Source: Oscillospiraceae bacterium (GTDB taxonomy: Bacteria > Bacillota_A > Clostridia > Oscillospirales > Ruminococcaceae). Taken from it: a stretch of DNA of 64,000 nucleotides. Below the pieces are notes generated by a model. That model had not been told where the DNA came from and searched no databases. It was given only the letters and a program-made list of their open reading frames with translations. This document shows, in pieces, positions 1 through 8,722 of this stretch (position 1 is the first letter of the stretch; every line of letters begins with the position of its first letter). Position numbers and translations under genes: made by a program. The stretch lies in contig SFDQ01000002.1 of assembly GCA_004558145.1 (NCBI GenBank), positions 248,001-312,000 on the forward strand, in the 5' to 3' direction.

Positions 1-1
1 G

Positions 2-571
2 CACGATTTCCACATGATCGACCTTCCGGTGAATCTGGGGCTGGCCGGGGCGTTTCAGACGGGGCTTCGCTACGCCGCCGAGAACGGCTACGACTGCGCT
101 TTGCAGTTCGACGCGGACGGCCAGCACCTGCCCCGGTACATCGGCCCCATGCTGGAACTTCTGGAATCCGGGGCGGACATCGTCATCGGCAGCCGGTTCG
201 TCACGGTGAAAAAGCCCAAAAGCCTGCGCATGGCGGGCAGCTACCTCATCAGCTGGGCCATCCGGCTGACCACCGGCAAAGCCATCTGCGACCCCACCAG
301 CGGCATGCGGATGTTCAACCGCAAGATGCTGGAGGAGTTTGCCTCCAACCTGAACTACGCCCCCGAGCCGGACACCATCAGCTACCTCATCAAGAACGGC
401 GCGGTGGTGAAGGAGCTGCAGGTGGAGATGGGCGAGCGCATCGCCGGCACCAGCTATCTGAACTTTGCCCGCTCGGTGGAATACATGATCAAGATGGGCC
501 TTTCCATCCTGCTCATCCAGTGGTTCCGCAAGCGGGACACCCTCACCCCCTACACCGAAAGGAGCCTGTGA
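2..571 (+). CDS. Glycosyltransferase family 2 (DPM1-like), 5'-truncated
   Basis: The last 189 codons of a GT2 enzyme that starts upstream of the window. Such enzymes move a sugar from a nucleotide donor to a lipid or polysaccharide acceptor at the membrane. The DADGQHLP motif carries the metal-binding DxD-type acidic residues, followed by IVIGSRF and SGMRMFNR, as in dolichol-phosphate-mannose-synthase-like GT2 proteins. The N-terminal nucleotide-binding strand is cut off. The stop sits one base before the DUF2304 start, so the two are translationally linked. This pairing recurs in Firmicutes polysaccharide loci. Acceptor and sugar are unknown. Confidence 0.85.
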   Translation, partial: HDFHMIDLPVNLGLAGAFQTGLRYAAENGYDCALQFDADGQHLPRYIGPMLELLESGADIVIGSRFVTVKKPKSLRMAGSYLISWAIRLTTGKAICDPTSGMRMFNRKMLEEFASNLNYAPEPDTISYLIKNGAVVKELQVEMGERIAGTSYLNFARSVEYMIKMGLSILLIQWFRKRDTLTPYTERSL

Positions 572-572
572 C

Positions 573-935
573 ATGCTGGACTATCCCCTCTCTCTGCGGC
601 TGCTGCTGGTGCTGGGCAGCCTGCTCACGCTGGTGTTCGTGCTGGGCCGCATCCGCCGGGCCAAAATTCAAATCGAAGACAGCATCTTCTGGTTCGTTTT
701 CTCCGGCTTTCTGCTGCTTTTGAGCATCTTCCCGGAATTGGCCTATTGGGCCGCCAACACCCTTGGCATGCAGGCCCCCATCAACGTGGTGTATCTGGCC
801 ATCATCTTCTTGCTCATCCTCAAGGTGTTCTTCATGAGCCTGCGCATCAGCCAGATGGACTCCAAGATGAAAATTCTTGCCCAGAAGGTGGCGCTGAACG
901 AGGAAAAGATCGAGCGCGCCCACCAGGACCGCTGA
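573..935 (+). CDS. DUF2304 family membrane protein
   Basis: A 120-residue protein with three hydrophobic stretches (about residues 5-22, 38-56 and 67-86) and a charged C-terminal helix rich in Lys, Glu and Gln. The RAKIQIEDSIFW segment and overall length fit DUF2304, a family that usually follows a GT2 gene. It probably anchors or assists that transferase, which is inference from the pairing. The start follows the upstream stop by one base, with a GGAG-type site inside the previous gene. Confidence 0.75.
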   Translation: MLDYPLSLRLLLVLGSLLTLVFVLGRIRRAKIQIEDSIFWFVFSGFLLLLSIFPELAYWAANTLGMQAPINVVYLAIIFLLILKVFFMSLRISQMDSKMKILAQKVALNEEKIERAHQDR

Positions 936-942
936 GGTCGAT

Positions 943-971
943 TTGTCAAATGTGCCGCGCTGTGGTATAAT
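943..971 (+). promoter_or_regulatory. Promoter of the 101-residue gene
   Basis: A -35 TTGTCA (943-948), a 17-base spacer and a perfect -10 TATAAT (966-971). It lies 70 bases before the 1041 start codon and would give a leader of about 63 bases. Confidence 0.7.
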
Positions 972-1040
972 AAAATGAAAATATCCTGCGGCGCTTTTGA
1001 ACGCGCCGTGTTATAACAGAAACGGAGGGTACACAAAACC

Positions 1041-1346
1041 ATGGCATATACCCCGAAACTGACCTACAAGGGCCGCCCGCTGGTGCGCTGCGGCAACGAA
1101 ATTTACTACGGCAGCCTGGCCGACCCCTATGTGGTGTTCATGCAGGTGCTCACCACCAAGGAGGAGAACGGCATCACCGTGGCCGACAAGCTGCACGTGA
1201 TGCTGATGAGCACCGACGCCACCAAGCCCCTGCCCGAGCGGGTCATCAAGCAGAGCTCCAAGACCGGCCTGTACACCGCGCTGGAAGTGGGCGGCATGTG
1301 GCTGGAGCGGGCCCTGAAAGAGGCCCCCGCCACCGCGAAAAAGTGA
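1041..1346 (+). CDS. Conserved hypothetical protein, 101 residues
   Basis: A soluble protein without signal peptide or membrane segment. I do not recognise a family. It alternates short beta-like strands (LTYKGRPLVRCGNEIYYG; VVFMQVLTTKE) with a C-terminal helix ending in an Ala/Lys tail. It has its own promoter and a terminator right after it, so it is a single-gene unit. The GGAGG at about 1023 lies 13 bases from the ATG, a rather long spacing. Base composition matches its neighbours. Confidence 0.7.
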   Translation: MAYTPKLTYKGRPLVRCGNEIYYGSLADPYVVFMQVLTTKEENGITVADKLHVMLMSTDATKPLPERVIKQSSKTGLYTALEVGGMWLERALKEAPATAKK

Positions 1347-1356
1347 GTTTTGGCAC

Positions 1357-1396
1357 AAAAAGCCCCGGACTGTGAAAGCAGTCCGGGGCTTTTCTC
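1357..1396. terminator. Bidirectional terminator
   Basis: An 11-bp perfect stem (1361-1371 with 1380-1390, AGCCCCGGACT) flanked by A-rich and T-rich runs. It ends the 101-residue gene on + and the CotH-like gene on -. Confidence 0.8.
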
Positions 1397-1404
1397 TTTG
1401 TGTT

Positions 1405-3003
1405 TTACTGGGGCAGGTTGGGGTAGGCGCTGCGGTCGCCCGGCTGGTAGGCCTGCATGTATTTGTCCAGGTAGCTCAGCCGTTCCTTCATGAACAGCAG
1501 CGTCTCCGCCGGCGCGAGGGTGTCGTTTTCCGACCAGCCCTGATAGGCGTCGTTCACGCCCCAGAGGGCGAAATCCCGGGCCAGCGCGCCGCTTTGCACC
1601 AGCGTTTTGTAAAGCCCGTTGTACACCGCTCTGAGGTGGTCCAGGCTGAACACCGACTGGCGAAGCTCCTGCCAGCGCTCGGCCACCAGCGTCTGGGTGC
1701 GCTCCGGGTCGGCGGCATAGAGAGCGTCCAGCTCCAGGTCCGGCACGATGAAGGTGGTCAGGTCCAGGTCACGGAAGGCGTCGTAGCAGTCGCCGAAGGT
1801 GTAGTTCATATCCCAGGGGATGCGGTAGATGAGCCCTTCGTCGTCCCGATAGAGCAGATACATGTTCTGCAAAGCGTTGTCCACCGCGCAGGTGAACTGC
1901 TTGAACAGGGCGACGTCCACGGCGTTCTCCACGTTCAGAAGGGATTCCACCGTCTCCCAGGGCACCGGCTCCTCGGCCATGTACAGCGACTTGACGTAGG
2001 GCTGCAGGATGTGCCACGCGCCGGGCCGCCACTCGTTGGGCCAGGAAATTTCGATGGCCCCGAAGTAGTCCATCATCTGCTCCTCTTCCATCCAGTCGAA
2101 CTCGTGGGGCTTCATCATGTTGGACAGCCGCCATTTATAGAGCACGTCGTTGGCCCCAAGGTCCAGCGTTTTGCGGCCCAGCGGGCGGCACAGGCCGTAC
2201 ACGCCCATGTACTCGTCGTCCAGATACAGCTCCACGTACTGGATGACCGCCCCCGCCGGATCGCTCTCGTTGTCCGCCGCCAGCTCGTTCCAGAGAAGGT
2301 TGGCCGCCATGTCCCGGGTGCGGGTGCAGTCGGTGGAAAAGTTGACTAAAATCCAGCCGTCGTCCTCGCCCAGGCCCAGAAAGTCCAGCGGGTTGGACTG
2401 ACCCGCCTCGTCCAGCAGGTTCAGCCGGTAGGATTTTTTCTGGCTCAGCAGGCTGGCGTTGCCCCGCCAATGCCATTCCACCTTGCTGGAGAGCACCTGC
2501 TGGCGGAAGTTGCCCTCCGGCCAGAAGAGGGTCGCGTCGCCGTAGTTGCGCTCCCGCATCTCATAGTTCAGTTCCGCCGGCTCCGAGTGGCTGGTGTGGA
2601 CCGAGAGCACCGGCAGCCCCGAAAGGCAGACCCGCAGGCTGCACCAGCGCTTGCCGTCGCTCACATAGACCTGCCGCACCTCGCCGGAACTCATGTCGTC
2701 GGCCCAGTCCCCCTCCCACTCGTCGGCGGGCAGCCAGACCCGGCCCCAGCTGGAGGTGAGGGTGCCCCGCACCTCCCCGTTCAGGGGCTGGGGCAGGCAG
2801 TAGGCGTCCGTCTCGGCGTCGTAGGGCAGTTCGGCCCCGTTCCACAAAAGGGCGCAGTCGTCCCCCGTCTGCCGCGTCAGCGCGGTGATGGAGGCCACCC
2901 TGCCGCTGTCGGCCAGCGGCGCGCCCAGCAGGCTGGAAGCCGCCTGACGCGCCCGGAAGAGAGCGATGCCCGCCAGCGCCAGCAGACAGACCGCCAGCAC
3001 CAT
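1405..3003 (-). CDS. CotH-like protein kinase, membrane-anchored (paralogue B)
   Basis: A 532-residue CotH-family protein with one N-terminal membrane helix (MVLAVCLLALAGIALF) and a large extracytoplasmic part. CotH proteins are atypical kinases first described on spore coat proteins. The family core is visible: HWRGNASLLSQKKSYRLNL (RGN...KKSYR), ILVNFSTDCTRTRD, VELYLDDEYMGVYGL, and IPWDMNYTFGD with the catalytic Asp region. It is clearly paralogous to the gene at 4535-6175 over its whole length. ATG 3003 was chosen because GGAGG lies nine bases upstream and the homologue starts at the equivalent residue; ATG 3072 and GTG 3081 are alternatives. A terminator precedes it, so it may need read-through. 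Substrate unknown. Confidence 0.82.
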   Translation of the reverse strand: MVLAVCLLALAGIALFRARQAASSLLGAPLADSGRVASITALTRQTGDDCALLWNGAELPYDAETDAYCLPQPLNGEVRGTLTSSWGRVWLPADEWEGDWADDMSSGEVRQVYVSDGKRWCSLRVCLSGLPVLSVHTSHSEPAELNYEMRERNYGDATLFWPEGNFRQQVLSSKVEWHWRGNASLLSQKKSYRLNLLDEAGQSNPLDFLGLGEDDGWILVNFSTDCTRTRDMAANLLWNELAADNESDPAGAVIQYVELYLDDEYMGVYGLCRPLGRKTLDLGANDVLYKWRLSNMMKPHEFDWMEEEQMMDYFGAIEISWPNEWRPGAWHILQPYVKSLYMAEEPVPWETVESLLNVENAVDVALFKQFTCAVDNALQNMYLLYRDDEGLIYRIPWDMNYTFGDCYDAFRDLDLTTFIVPDLELDALYAADPERTQTLVAERWQELRQSVFSLDHLRAVYNGLYKTLVQSGALARDFALWGVNDAYQGWSENDTLAPAETLLFMKERLSYLDKYMQAYQPGDRSAYPNLPQ

Positions 3004-3117
3004 CGCCCGCATCCTCCGTTTCAGGGGCGTGCCCGCGCCGCACCCGAGCCCTGTTTTGTTTGCGAAACCCATTCCATTCACACTCTTCGTCCCGTGATAA
3101 GGCCCCCGCCCGGGCCC

Positions 3118-3158
3118 ATAAAACCGGGGAGGCCCGGCTTTGCGCCGCCGGCCTCCCC
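3118..3158 (-). terminator. Terminator after DUF4956 gene
   Basis: A GC-rich hairpin (GGGGAGG 3126-3132 with CCTCCCC 3152-3158, plus inner pairs). On the minus strand it is followed by a short T run. It separates the VTC/DUF4956 genes from CotH paralogue B. Confidence 0.6.
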
Positions 3159-3173
3159 GCGTTTATTCTTTTC

Positions 3174-3848
3174 TCAATAGCGCACTTCGCCGTCGTGGGC
3201 CAGCAGGTTGACGCTCTCCACCCCGGGCAGCGCCGCGCAGGCGCTCACAAGGCGGCTGCCGTCGTCGGTGCGCAGTTCCAGGATGAGGTCCAGCCGGTCG
3301 GCGCTCACGCTGCGGCTCTTCACCCGCGCGCCCTTGGCGTAGCGGTTCAAAAGCTCGTTCAGCGCCGGGTCGATCTCGGTGTCGGTGCTGTTGACCACCA
3401 GCAGATAGGGCGGCTTTGCCGAGGGCACCAGGTCCAGCAGGAAGATGAGCGCCGTGACCGCAAGGCTCACCACCACGGCGATCTCGAACAAACGCGCGCC
3501 GCAGATGATGCCCACGCCGATGCTCCAGAACAGATAGAGCAGGTCCATGGAGTCCTTCACCGCGTTGCGGAAACGCACGATGGACAACGCGCCCACCATG
3601 CCCAGGCTGATGACGATGCTGCTCTGCATGGCCAGCACGATGCCGGCGGTGACGATGGGCATCAGCGCCAGGGTCTTGTTGAAGTCCCGGTTATAGAAGG
3701 CGCTGCGGCTGGCCAGCCGGTAGATGGCGTAGATGTAAAGGGCGATCAGGCCGGTCACGCCCAGGGTGACCACGATGGTCACCGTGCCGATGTCGCTCTG
3801 GGCAAAGCCCTCCAGAACGCTCTTTTTGATAACGTCACTAAAACTCAT
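3174..3848 (-). CDS. DUF4956 membrane protein
   Basis: A 224-residue protein with about four hydrophobic segments in its first 140 residues. It carries the family signature around SLGMVGALSIVRFRNAVKD and a soluble C-terminal domain of about 80 residues ending in a DUF4956-type alpha/beta fold. The ATG at 3848 has AAAGGA just upstream; a longer frame to 3956 lies inside the VTC gene and is not needed. The gene overlaps the VTC stop by 11 bases. DUF4956 genes are habitually next to VTC-type polymerases and CotH kinases. The role is unknown; I infer that it is the membrane partner of the polymerase. Confidence 0.85.
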   Translation of the reverse strand: MSFSDVIKKSVLEGFAQSDIGTVTIVVTLGVTGLIALYIYAIYRLASRSAFYNRDFNKTLALMPIVTAGIVLAMQSSIVISLGMVGALSIVRFRNAVKDSMDLLYLFWSIGVGIICGARLFEIAVVVSLAVTALIFLLDLVPSAKPPYLLVVNSTDTEIDPALNELLNRYAKGARVKSRSVSADRLDLILELRTDDGSRLVSACAALPGVESVNLLAHDGEVRY

Positions 3849-4551
3849 ATTCCCTGGTCCTTTCTGCCATGGGCCCGGGCAGGGCCAGCCGGCACAAGTA
3901 ATATTTCGAGAACGCGGTCTGCCGCAGTTTTCCCAATTCCAGCGCCTGCGCCACATAGTCGGGCAGGAACTCGTCGAACTTCACTTCCAGCACGTGCTGC
4001 CCCGCCGGCAGGATGGGCGTGAGGTGCACCTTCGGCTCCAGAAAACTGCCCAGCTGCACGCAGGCGGAGATGTTGCGGTCGAAGGTGATGCGCACATTGC
4101 CCGAGCGCCCCACGAAGGCGGTGCGCTCGTATTCCACGATGACCTTGGGCGCCATGCCCGCCGTGCGCATGGCCACGCTGAGCAGGTTGCGGGGCGCGGG
4201 GGTGCCCGGCCCGATGGGGGGCGCGGCGCCCGCCATGATGCGGCGGCACTCGTCGGCGCTCACAATGCAGCTGGATTTGTGGGTCTTGCCGTGGAGCTTT
4301 TCCTTGATCTCCAGCTGGATGCGCTCGCTGCTGCCGTTGTAAAGCCGCAGGCGGAACTTGCGCCGGTCGTCCACGCCCGCCTCGTTCTCCCGCAGGCAGC
4401 TGTTTTGCAGATCGTCAAAATACAGGCTGCGGATGGCGTAGGCGCTGCCGGTCTGGTGCTTGTCCATGGGCAGCAGCACCTTCAGCCGCGCCCCCAGCAC
4501 CGCAAGGTCGGCGTCGGTGACCAGGTATTTCCATTCATTTCGGTAATACAT
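3838..4551 (-). CDS. VTC-domain polyphosphate polymerase
   Basis: A 237-residue stand-alone VTC catalytic domain, the fold that makes polyphosphate from ATP in yeast Vtc4. The charged tunnel residues can be traced: RNEWKYL, AIRSLYFDD, RKFRLRLYN, LEIKEKLHGKTHKSS, VEYERTAFVG, RITFDRN and LEVKFDEFLPD. No SPX domain or membrane helix is present, as is usual for bacterial members. ATG 4551 has GGGAGG seven bases upstream, inside the end of CotH paralogue A (17-base overlap). It probably acts at the membrane with DUF4956. Polyphosphate as product is inferred from the family; other tripolyphosphate-tunnel chemistry is possible. Confidence 0.85.
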   Translation of the reverse strand: MYYRNEWKYLVTDADLAVLGARLKVLLPMDKHQTGSAYAIRSLYFDDLQNSCLRENEAGVDDRRKFRLRLYNGSSERIQLEIKEKLHGKTHKSSCIVSADECRRIMAGAAPPIGPGTPAPRNLLSVAMRTAGMAPKVIVEYERTAFVGRSGNVRITFDRNISACVQLGSFLEPKVHLTPILPAGQHVLEVKFDEFLPDYVAQALELGKLRQTAFSKYYLCRLALPGPMAERTREYEF

Positions 4552-6175
4552 CGAACGCCTCCCGGTCGGCGGGGGTGTACTCCGCCATGTAATCGTCCAG
4601 AAATGCCAGACGCTGCTCCATGAATTCCAAAGTCTGCTCTGTGTCCAGCGTGCGGTAGTGAGCCTCCCAGGGGTAGGTCTCCGCATTGCCCCACAGGGCC
4701 GTGTCCCGCCCCAGGGCCCCGCTGGCCGTCAACTCCTCCTGCGCGGCCCCGAACAGGGCGGTCACGTTCTCCATGGTGAGCACCGTGCCGCGCAGTTCAC
4801 TCCAGCGCTGGGCGATGAGCTGCTGTGCCCGGCCGCTGTCGGCATAATAGAGGGTGTCCAGCTCCATGTCCGGCAGGAAGGTGGAAGTCATATCCAGAGA
4901 GTAGAATTCATCATAAACATCACCGAAGGTATAGTCCATATCCCAGGGGATGCGGTAGTAAAGGCCGTCGGCGCTGTTTTGCAAAAAGTACTGGTTATAA
5001 GAGAAATTGTCCGCCGCGCAGACGAACTGCCGGAACAGCGACACATCCAGCAGATTGTCCAGGTTGGTGGTGCTTTCCAGCTGCTGCCAGCTGGTCTGCG
5101 CGCCCGGCGTGTAGTAGAGGTCCACATAGTCCGCCATGGGCTGCCACACGCCCTCGGTGTAGGTCTTGGGCCAGACCACCTCCAGCCACACGCCCCAGGA
5201 GAGGCTCTCATTCTCTTCCAGGGACGCAAAGGTCTCGGCGGTGGGCATGGAGCGGTCCATGGGCATGGTGCGCCACTTATAGAGCAGGTCATTGGCCGAG
5301 AGCTGCAAACTGTCCCGGCTGATGGGGCGGGCGATGCCGTAGAGCCCCACGTATGTATCGTCCAGATACAGTTCCACGTATTCCACCTGGATGCCCGGCA
5401 GGTCGTGGTCGTTCTGCTGCACCATCTGCTGCCACAGCTGCCAGGCCACCTTGTCCCGGGCGCGGGTGGTGTCGGTGGCGAAGTTTAAAAGGAACCAGTC
5501 GGCGTCCTCCCCCAGGCCCAGCAGGTCCTTCGCGTCCGGCTGGCCTTTGGCGTCCAGCAGGTTCAGACGGTAAGACTTTTTGTTGGCCAGCAGGTTGGTG
5601 TTGCCCCGCCAGTGGTATTCGATGTTGCCCGTGACGGTCTGGCTGCGGGAGTTGCCTTCCGGCCAGAACAGGGTGTATTCGCCGTAGTTGAAGGCCAGGT
5701 CCAGGCTGGCCATGGTGCCGCTAACGTACTGGGGGTCCAGCTTGTAGGGCACGCTGCGCTGGGTGTGCACCACCAGGGCGGGCACTCCGGAGAGATACAC
5801 CTCCAGCCGGCACCAGCGCTTGCCGTCGCTCACATACACTTCCAGCGTCCGGACTTCGGCCATGGCGTCCTGACGGCCCTGGGCCCACTGGTCCGCGGGC
5901 AGATAGACCCGGCCCCAGGTGGTGGAAAGGCTGCCGGTGGCGCTGCCATCCAGCGGCTGGGGCAGGCAATAGACGCCCCGGGCAGAATCGTAGGGCAGCA
6001 CCTCGCCGTTCCAGTGGAGCACGCAGCCCTCGGCGGAAGTCTGGGGCAGGGCGGTGATGGAGGCCAGCTGTTCGGCGTCCGCCAGACGCGCGCCCAGCAG
6101 TGTGACCGCGTCCTGACGCATGCGCAGCAGGGCGATGCCCGCCAGGGCCGCCACGCAGAACACCAGAAGCAGCAT
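4535..6175 (-). CDS. CotH-like protein kinase, membrane-anchored (paralogue A)
   Basis: First gene of the CotH-VTC-DUF4956 operon; 546 residues with one N-terminal helix (MLLLVFCVAALAGIALL) and an extracytoplasmic CotH domain. Visible motifs are HWRGNTNLLANKKSYRLNL, FLLNFATDTTRARD, VELYLDDTYVGLYGI, DLLYKWR and IPWDMDYTFGD. The whole protein aligns with paralogue B, including the unusual N-terminal region (SITALP...LPYDS...YCLPQPLDG) and YVSDGKRWC, so the pair arose by duplication. ATG 6175 is preceded by AAAAGGA. The TTG at 6238 lies almost at the predicted transcription start and is less likely. The kinase target is unknown. Confidence 0.82.
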   Translation of the reverse strand: MLLLVFCVAALAGIALLRMRQDAVTLLGARLADAEQLASITALPQTSAEGCVLHWNGEVLPYDSARGVYCLPQPLDGSATGSLSTTWGRVYLPADQWAQGRQDAMAEVRTLEVYVSDGKRWCRLEVYLSGVPALVVHTQRSVPYKLDPQYVSGTMASLDLAFNYGEYTLFWPEGNSRSQTVTGNIEYHWRGNTNLLANKKSYRLNLLDAKGQPDAKDLLGLGEDADWFLLNFATDTTRARDKVAWQLWQQMVQQNDHDLPGIQVEYVELYLDDTYVGLYGIARPISRDSLQLSANDLLYKWRTMPMDRSMPTAETFASLEENESLSWGVWLEVVWPKTYTEGVWQPMADYVDLYYTPGAQTSWQQLESTTNLDNLLDVSLFRQFVCAADNFSYNQYFLQNSADGLYYRIPWDMDYTFGDVYDEFYSLDMTSTFLPDMELDTLYYADSGRAQQLIAQRWSELRGTVLTMENVTALFGAAQEELTASGALGRDTALWGNAETYPWEAHYRTLDTEQTLEFMEQRLAFLDDYMAEYTPADREAFDVLPK

Positions 6176-6249
6176 CCGCAGCGTCCTTTTCAAGCCTTCC
6201 CGCCCCGCTTTCCGCCAAAAAAGGCATTTTTTCTGCAAGTCCGCCGATT

Positions 6250-6278
6250 ATTCTAACATAAGCGGCGGCCGGTGTAAA
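6250..6278 (-). promoter_or_regulatory. Promoter of the CotH-VTC-DUF4956 operon
   Basis: On the minus strand, -35 TTTACA (6273-6278), 17 bases, -10 TAGAAT (6250-6255). The predicted transcript starts near 6243, which argues for the inner ATG of the CotH gene. Confidence 0.55.
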
Positions 6279-6328
6279 GCCGCGAAGCGCGCCAAATGGC
6301 GGAAAGAGCGGCACGAACTGGCAGGCGG

Positions 6329-7171
6329 TCAGGCCTCGGCCACCGCCACCAGATACTTGAAGATCTGAAGCTTGTTCTCTTCGTAGAGGCCCATCTCTTC
6401 GTAGAGGTTTTTATAATAGGTGAAGAGGCTGGCCTTCACCGACAAGATCTTGAAGGTGTTGCGCAGGGTCACCTGGGTGGAGACGAGGCTCTGGGGGTTC
6501 TTCACATAGTAATACACCGGCTCGTCCAGGGCGTAAAAGCGGGCGGCGTAGCGGATGTATTCCAGATTGAACAGCAGGTCCTCGCTCCAGCAGAGCTCCT
6601 CGCTACACTGGATGCCCCGGCTCTGCACCATGTCCCGCCGGTAGAGCTTGTTCCACATCACGCCGTAGTAGAAGCTGGCGGGCTCCTTCATCAGGCCCTT
6701 GGCAAAGGCGTGCTTGTCGTAAAAGCCCTTTTCCAGAAAGCCGAACTGCTGGATGGTCTGGTAGCTCTCCCCCTCCTTGGCAAAGAGGGGTTTTGTCTCC
6801 TCCACCCGGTAGTAGGGGGCGATGACCAGATCGGTCTGGTTTGCCTCGGCGGCCTCCACCAGCAGGCGGGTGGCGTCGGGGGCGAGGTAGTCGTCGCTGT
6901 CCGCAAATTGCAGATACTTGCCCTTTGCCATCTCCATGGCCAGATTGCGGGTGGCGGACACGCCGCTGTTGGCCTTGTCGATGAGCAGGATGCGCTTGTC
7001 CACCCGGGCGTACATCTCGCAGACGTGCAGGCTCACGTCCTTGGAGCCGTCGTTCACGATGATGATCTCCAGGTTCTGATAGCTCTGCCGCCGGATGCTC
7101 TCGATGCAGCGGGCGATGTGTTCGCCGGCGTTGTAGACCGGCACGATCACGCTTACCAGGGGCTGTTCCAC
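6329..7171 (-). CDS. Glycosyltransferase family 2
   Basis: A 280-residue cytoplasmic GT2 enzyme. Motifs appear in the usual order: VSVIVPVYNAGEHIARCIESI (nucleotide-binding start), IIIVNDGSKD, ANSGVSATRNLA and FADSDDYL (DxD metal site). GTG 7171 is preceded by AGGAGG at six bases. It follows the GT-C type membrane gene by 16 bases and is probably co-transcribed with it, which suggests joint action on a lipid-linked or teichoic-type polymer. No terminator is obvious between it and the CotH operon. Donor and acceptor cannot be read from sequence. Confidence 0.88.
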   Translation of the reverse strand: MEQPLVSVIVPVYNAGEHIARCIESIRRQSYQNLEIIIVNDGSKDVSLHVCEMYARVDKRILLIDKANSGVSATRNLAMEMAKGKYLQFADSDDYLAPDATRLLVEAAEANQTDLVIAPYYRVEETKPLFAKEGESYQTIQQFGFLEKGFYDKHAFAKGLMKEPASFYYGVMWNKLYRRDMVQSRGIQCSEELCWSEDLLFNLEYIRYAARFYALDEPVYYYVKNPQSLVSTQVTLRNTFKILSVKASLFTYYKNLYEEMGLYEENKLQIFKYLVAVAEA

Positions 7172-7187
7172 AAAGACTCCTCCTTTT

Positions 7188-8657
7188 TCACGCTTTCTCC
7201 TCTGCCGCCGGCAGCATCAGGGCCGCGGCCGCCAGCAGCAGCAACAACGGGGTGAAGTTGAAGGCATAGCGGGCCTTCGTCTCCCACAGGCTCAAGAACA
7301 GGATGAGGCCGGTGACGCTCACCCCCGCCAGCATCACCGGGCCGGCGGCGGGCCGGCGCACAGCGCGCACCGCGCATGCCAGCACCAGCAGCTGCATCAT
7401 GTAGAGATAAGCCTGACAATAGTAGACCAGCGGCATATAGCCCGGCTGGCCCTCCAGGATGAAGGTGTGGGTCCAGTTGGCCCGCTGGGGGGTGGCCAGG
7501 AACTCCTCGGCGTTGTAAAGCCCGTCGCCCCAGGTGATGGCCGCCTTGCGGGTCATGAACTCCGCCAGTTCCAGCGGAGAGTAAGAGGCGTAGTTGGCCG
7601 CGATGCGCGCGTTCAAGAGTTCCTTGCGCTCGGCGATGGTGTCCACCGTCATGGCGGCCTCGTAGTCGGCCTGGGAATAGTTGCCGTCGTCGTGGCTGCC
7701 GTAGCAGAACCACAGCTGGATGGGCAGGCCCAGGGCCTCTTCCTCGGTCCAGTCGATGAGCCATGCCCGCTGCCACAGGCGGTAGCCCCCCGCCAGCAGG
7801 CCGAAAGCCGCCAACATGGCGGCCAGGGCCGCCAGCGCACGCCGGGGCTTTGCCCGCAAGAAGAACTGGATGGCCAGCGCCACGGCGAGCACCGCCACGC
7901 TGCCCTTGACGGCGTAGCCGAAGAACACCGCCGCCCCCGCCCCCGCGGCCAGCAAAAGGCGGCGGGCGCGGCGCTCTTCCCGCTGCCATGCTTCAAAGGC
8001 CAAAAGGGCCAGCAGACCGAAGGGCATGGAAAGGGTGTCGGAATAAAAGCAGGGGCTGTACAGCCAGAAGGGGGCAAAGGCCGCGCAGAGCACAAAGGCC
8101 AGCGCCACCGCGGCGTTGGTCTTGAGCACGCGCCGCGCCAGCAGGCAGAGCAGGGCCACCGAGAAAAGCAGCGCCAGCACGTTCAGCGCAATGCCCGGGG
8201 CCACCCCCATGAGGGTGGAGTCCGGCTCAAAGCCGACGAGGCCGGCCAGCCAGTACCAGCCGCCCAGCACAAGGGCAAGGCCCAGGTTGTTGTTGCAGAC
8301 GATGTAGTAGCCGCTCCACACCCCGAAGCGCCCGTCGTCCAACAGGTCCGAAAGGGTGCGCAACACCACCTCCTGGTCCATGATGGGCACCTCGGCCAGC
8401 AGCCACGCCATCACCGCGAAGGCGGCGGCATAAAGGACGAAGACGGTGCAGAACAAAGCGCGCCAGCGCTTTTGGGAGAGGCCGTTCAGCCGGGGCAGCA
8501 CCCATTTGGAGAGGGCCCAGACCCCCGCCGCCAGCGCCGCGCCCACGGCAAAGGCCGCCGGGCCGTTGTGCTCCCAGCGGAAAACGCTGTTCAGGACGAT
8601 CCAGCCCCAGAGAAGGGCAAACCCGCCCCAGAAGAGCTTTTCCAGCCTGTTTTGCAC
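7188..8657 (-). CDS. GT-C type integral membrane glycosyltransferase
   Basis: A 489-residue polytopic protein with about eleven hydrophobic segments and a larger loop at about residues 300-390 containing GLPIQLWFCYGSHDDGNYS and the WGDGLYNAEE stretch. The VPIMDQEVV motif in the first outside loop carries the acidic residue typical of GT-C enzymes, and the C-terminal SLWETKARYAFNF is a hallmark of Firmicutes family-39-like transferases. Lipid-linked sugar transfer on the outer face is inferred. GTG 8657 has AAAGGGGG upstream. It is the first gene of a two-gene unit with the GT2 at 6329. Confidence 0.75.
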   Translation of the reverse strand: MQNRLEKLFWGGFALLWGWIVLNSVFRWEHNGPAAFAVGAALAAGVWALSKWVLPRLNGLSQKRWRALFCTVFVLYAAAFAVMAWLLAEVPIMDQEVVLRTLSDLLDDGRFGVWSGYYIVCNNNLGLALVLGGWYWLAGLVGFEPDSTLMGVAPGIALNVLALLFSVALLCLLARRVLKTNAAVALAFVLCAAFAPFWLYSPCFYSDTLSMPFGLLALLAFEAWQREERRARRLLLAAGAGAAVFFGYAVKGSVAVLAVALAIQFFLRAKPRRALAALAAMLAAFGLLAGGYRLWQRAWLIDWTEEEALGLPIQLWFCYGSHDDGNYSQADYEAAMTVDTIAERKELLNARIAANYASYSPLELAEFMTRKAAITWGDGLYNAEEFLATPQRANWTHTFILEGQPGYMPLVYYCQAYLYMMQLLVLACAVRAVRRPAAGPVMLAGVSVTGLILFLSLWETKARYAFNFTPLLLLLAAAALMLPAAEEKA

Positions 8658-8698
8658 CCCGCGGCGCCCCCTTTCGTTTTTTTGCGTATATTTGTAAT

Positions 8699-8707
8699 AT
8701 TATAGCA
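8699..8707 (-). promoter_or_regulatory. Extended -10 promoter of the GT-C/GT2 unit
   Basis: Minus strand TGC-TATAAT (TATAAT at 8699-8704), 41 bases before the GTG start. The -35 match (TTTTTC) is poor, consistent with an extended -10 element. Confidence 0.5.
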
Positions 8708-8722
8708 TATCCGGCGGCAAAG

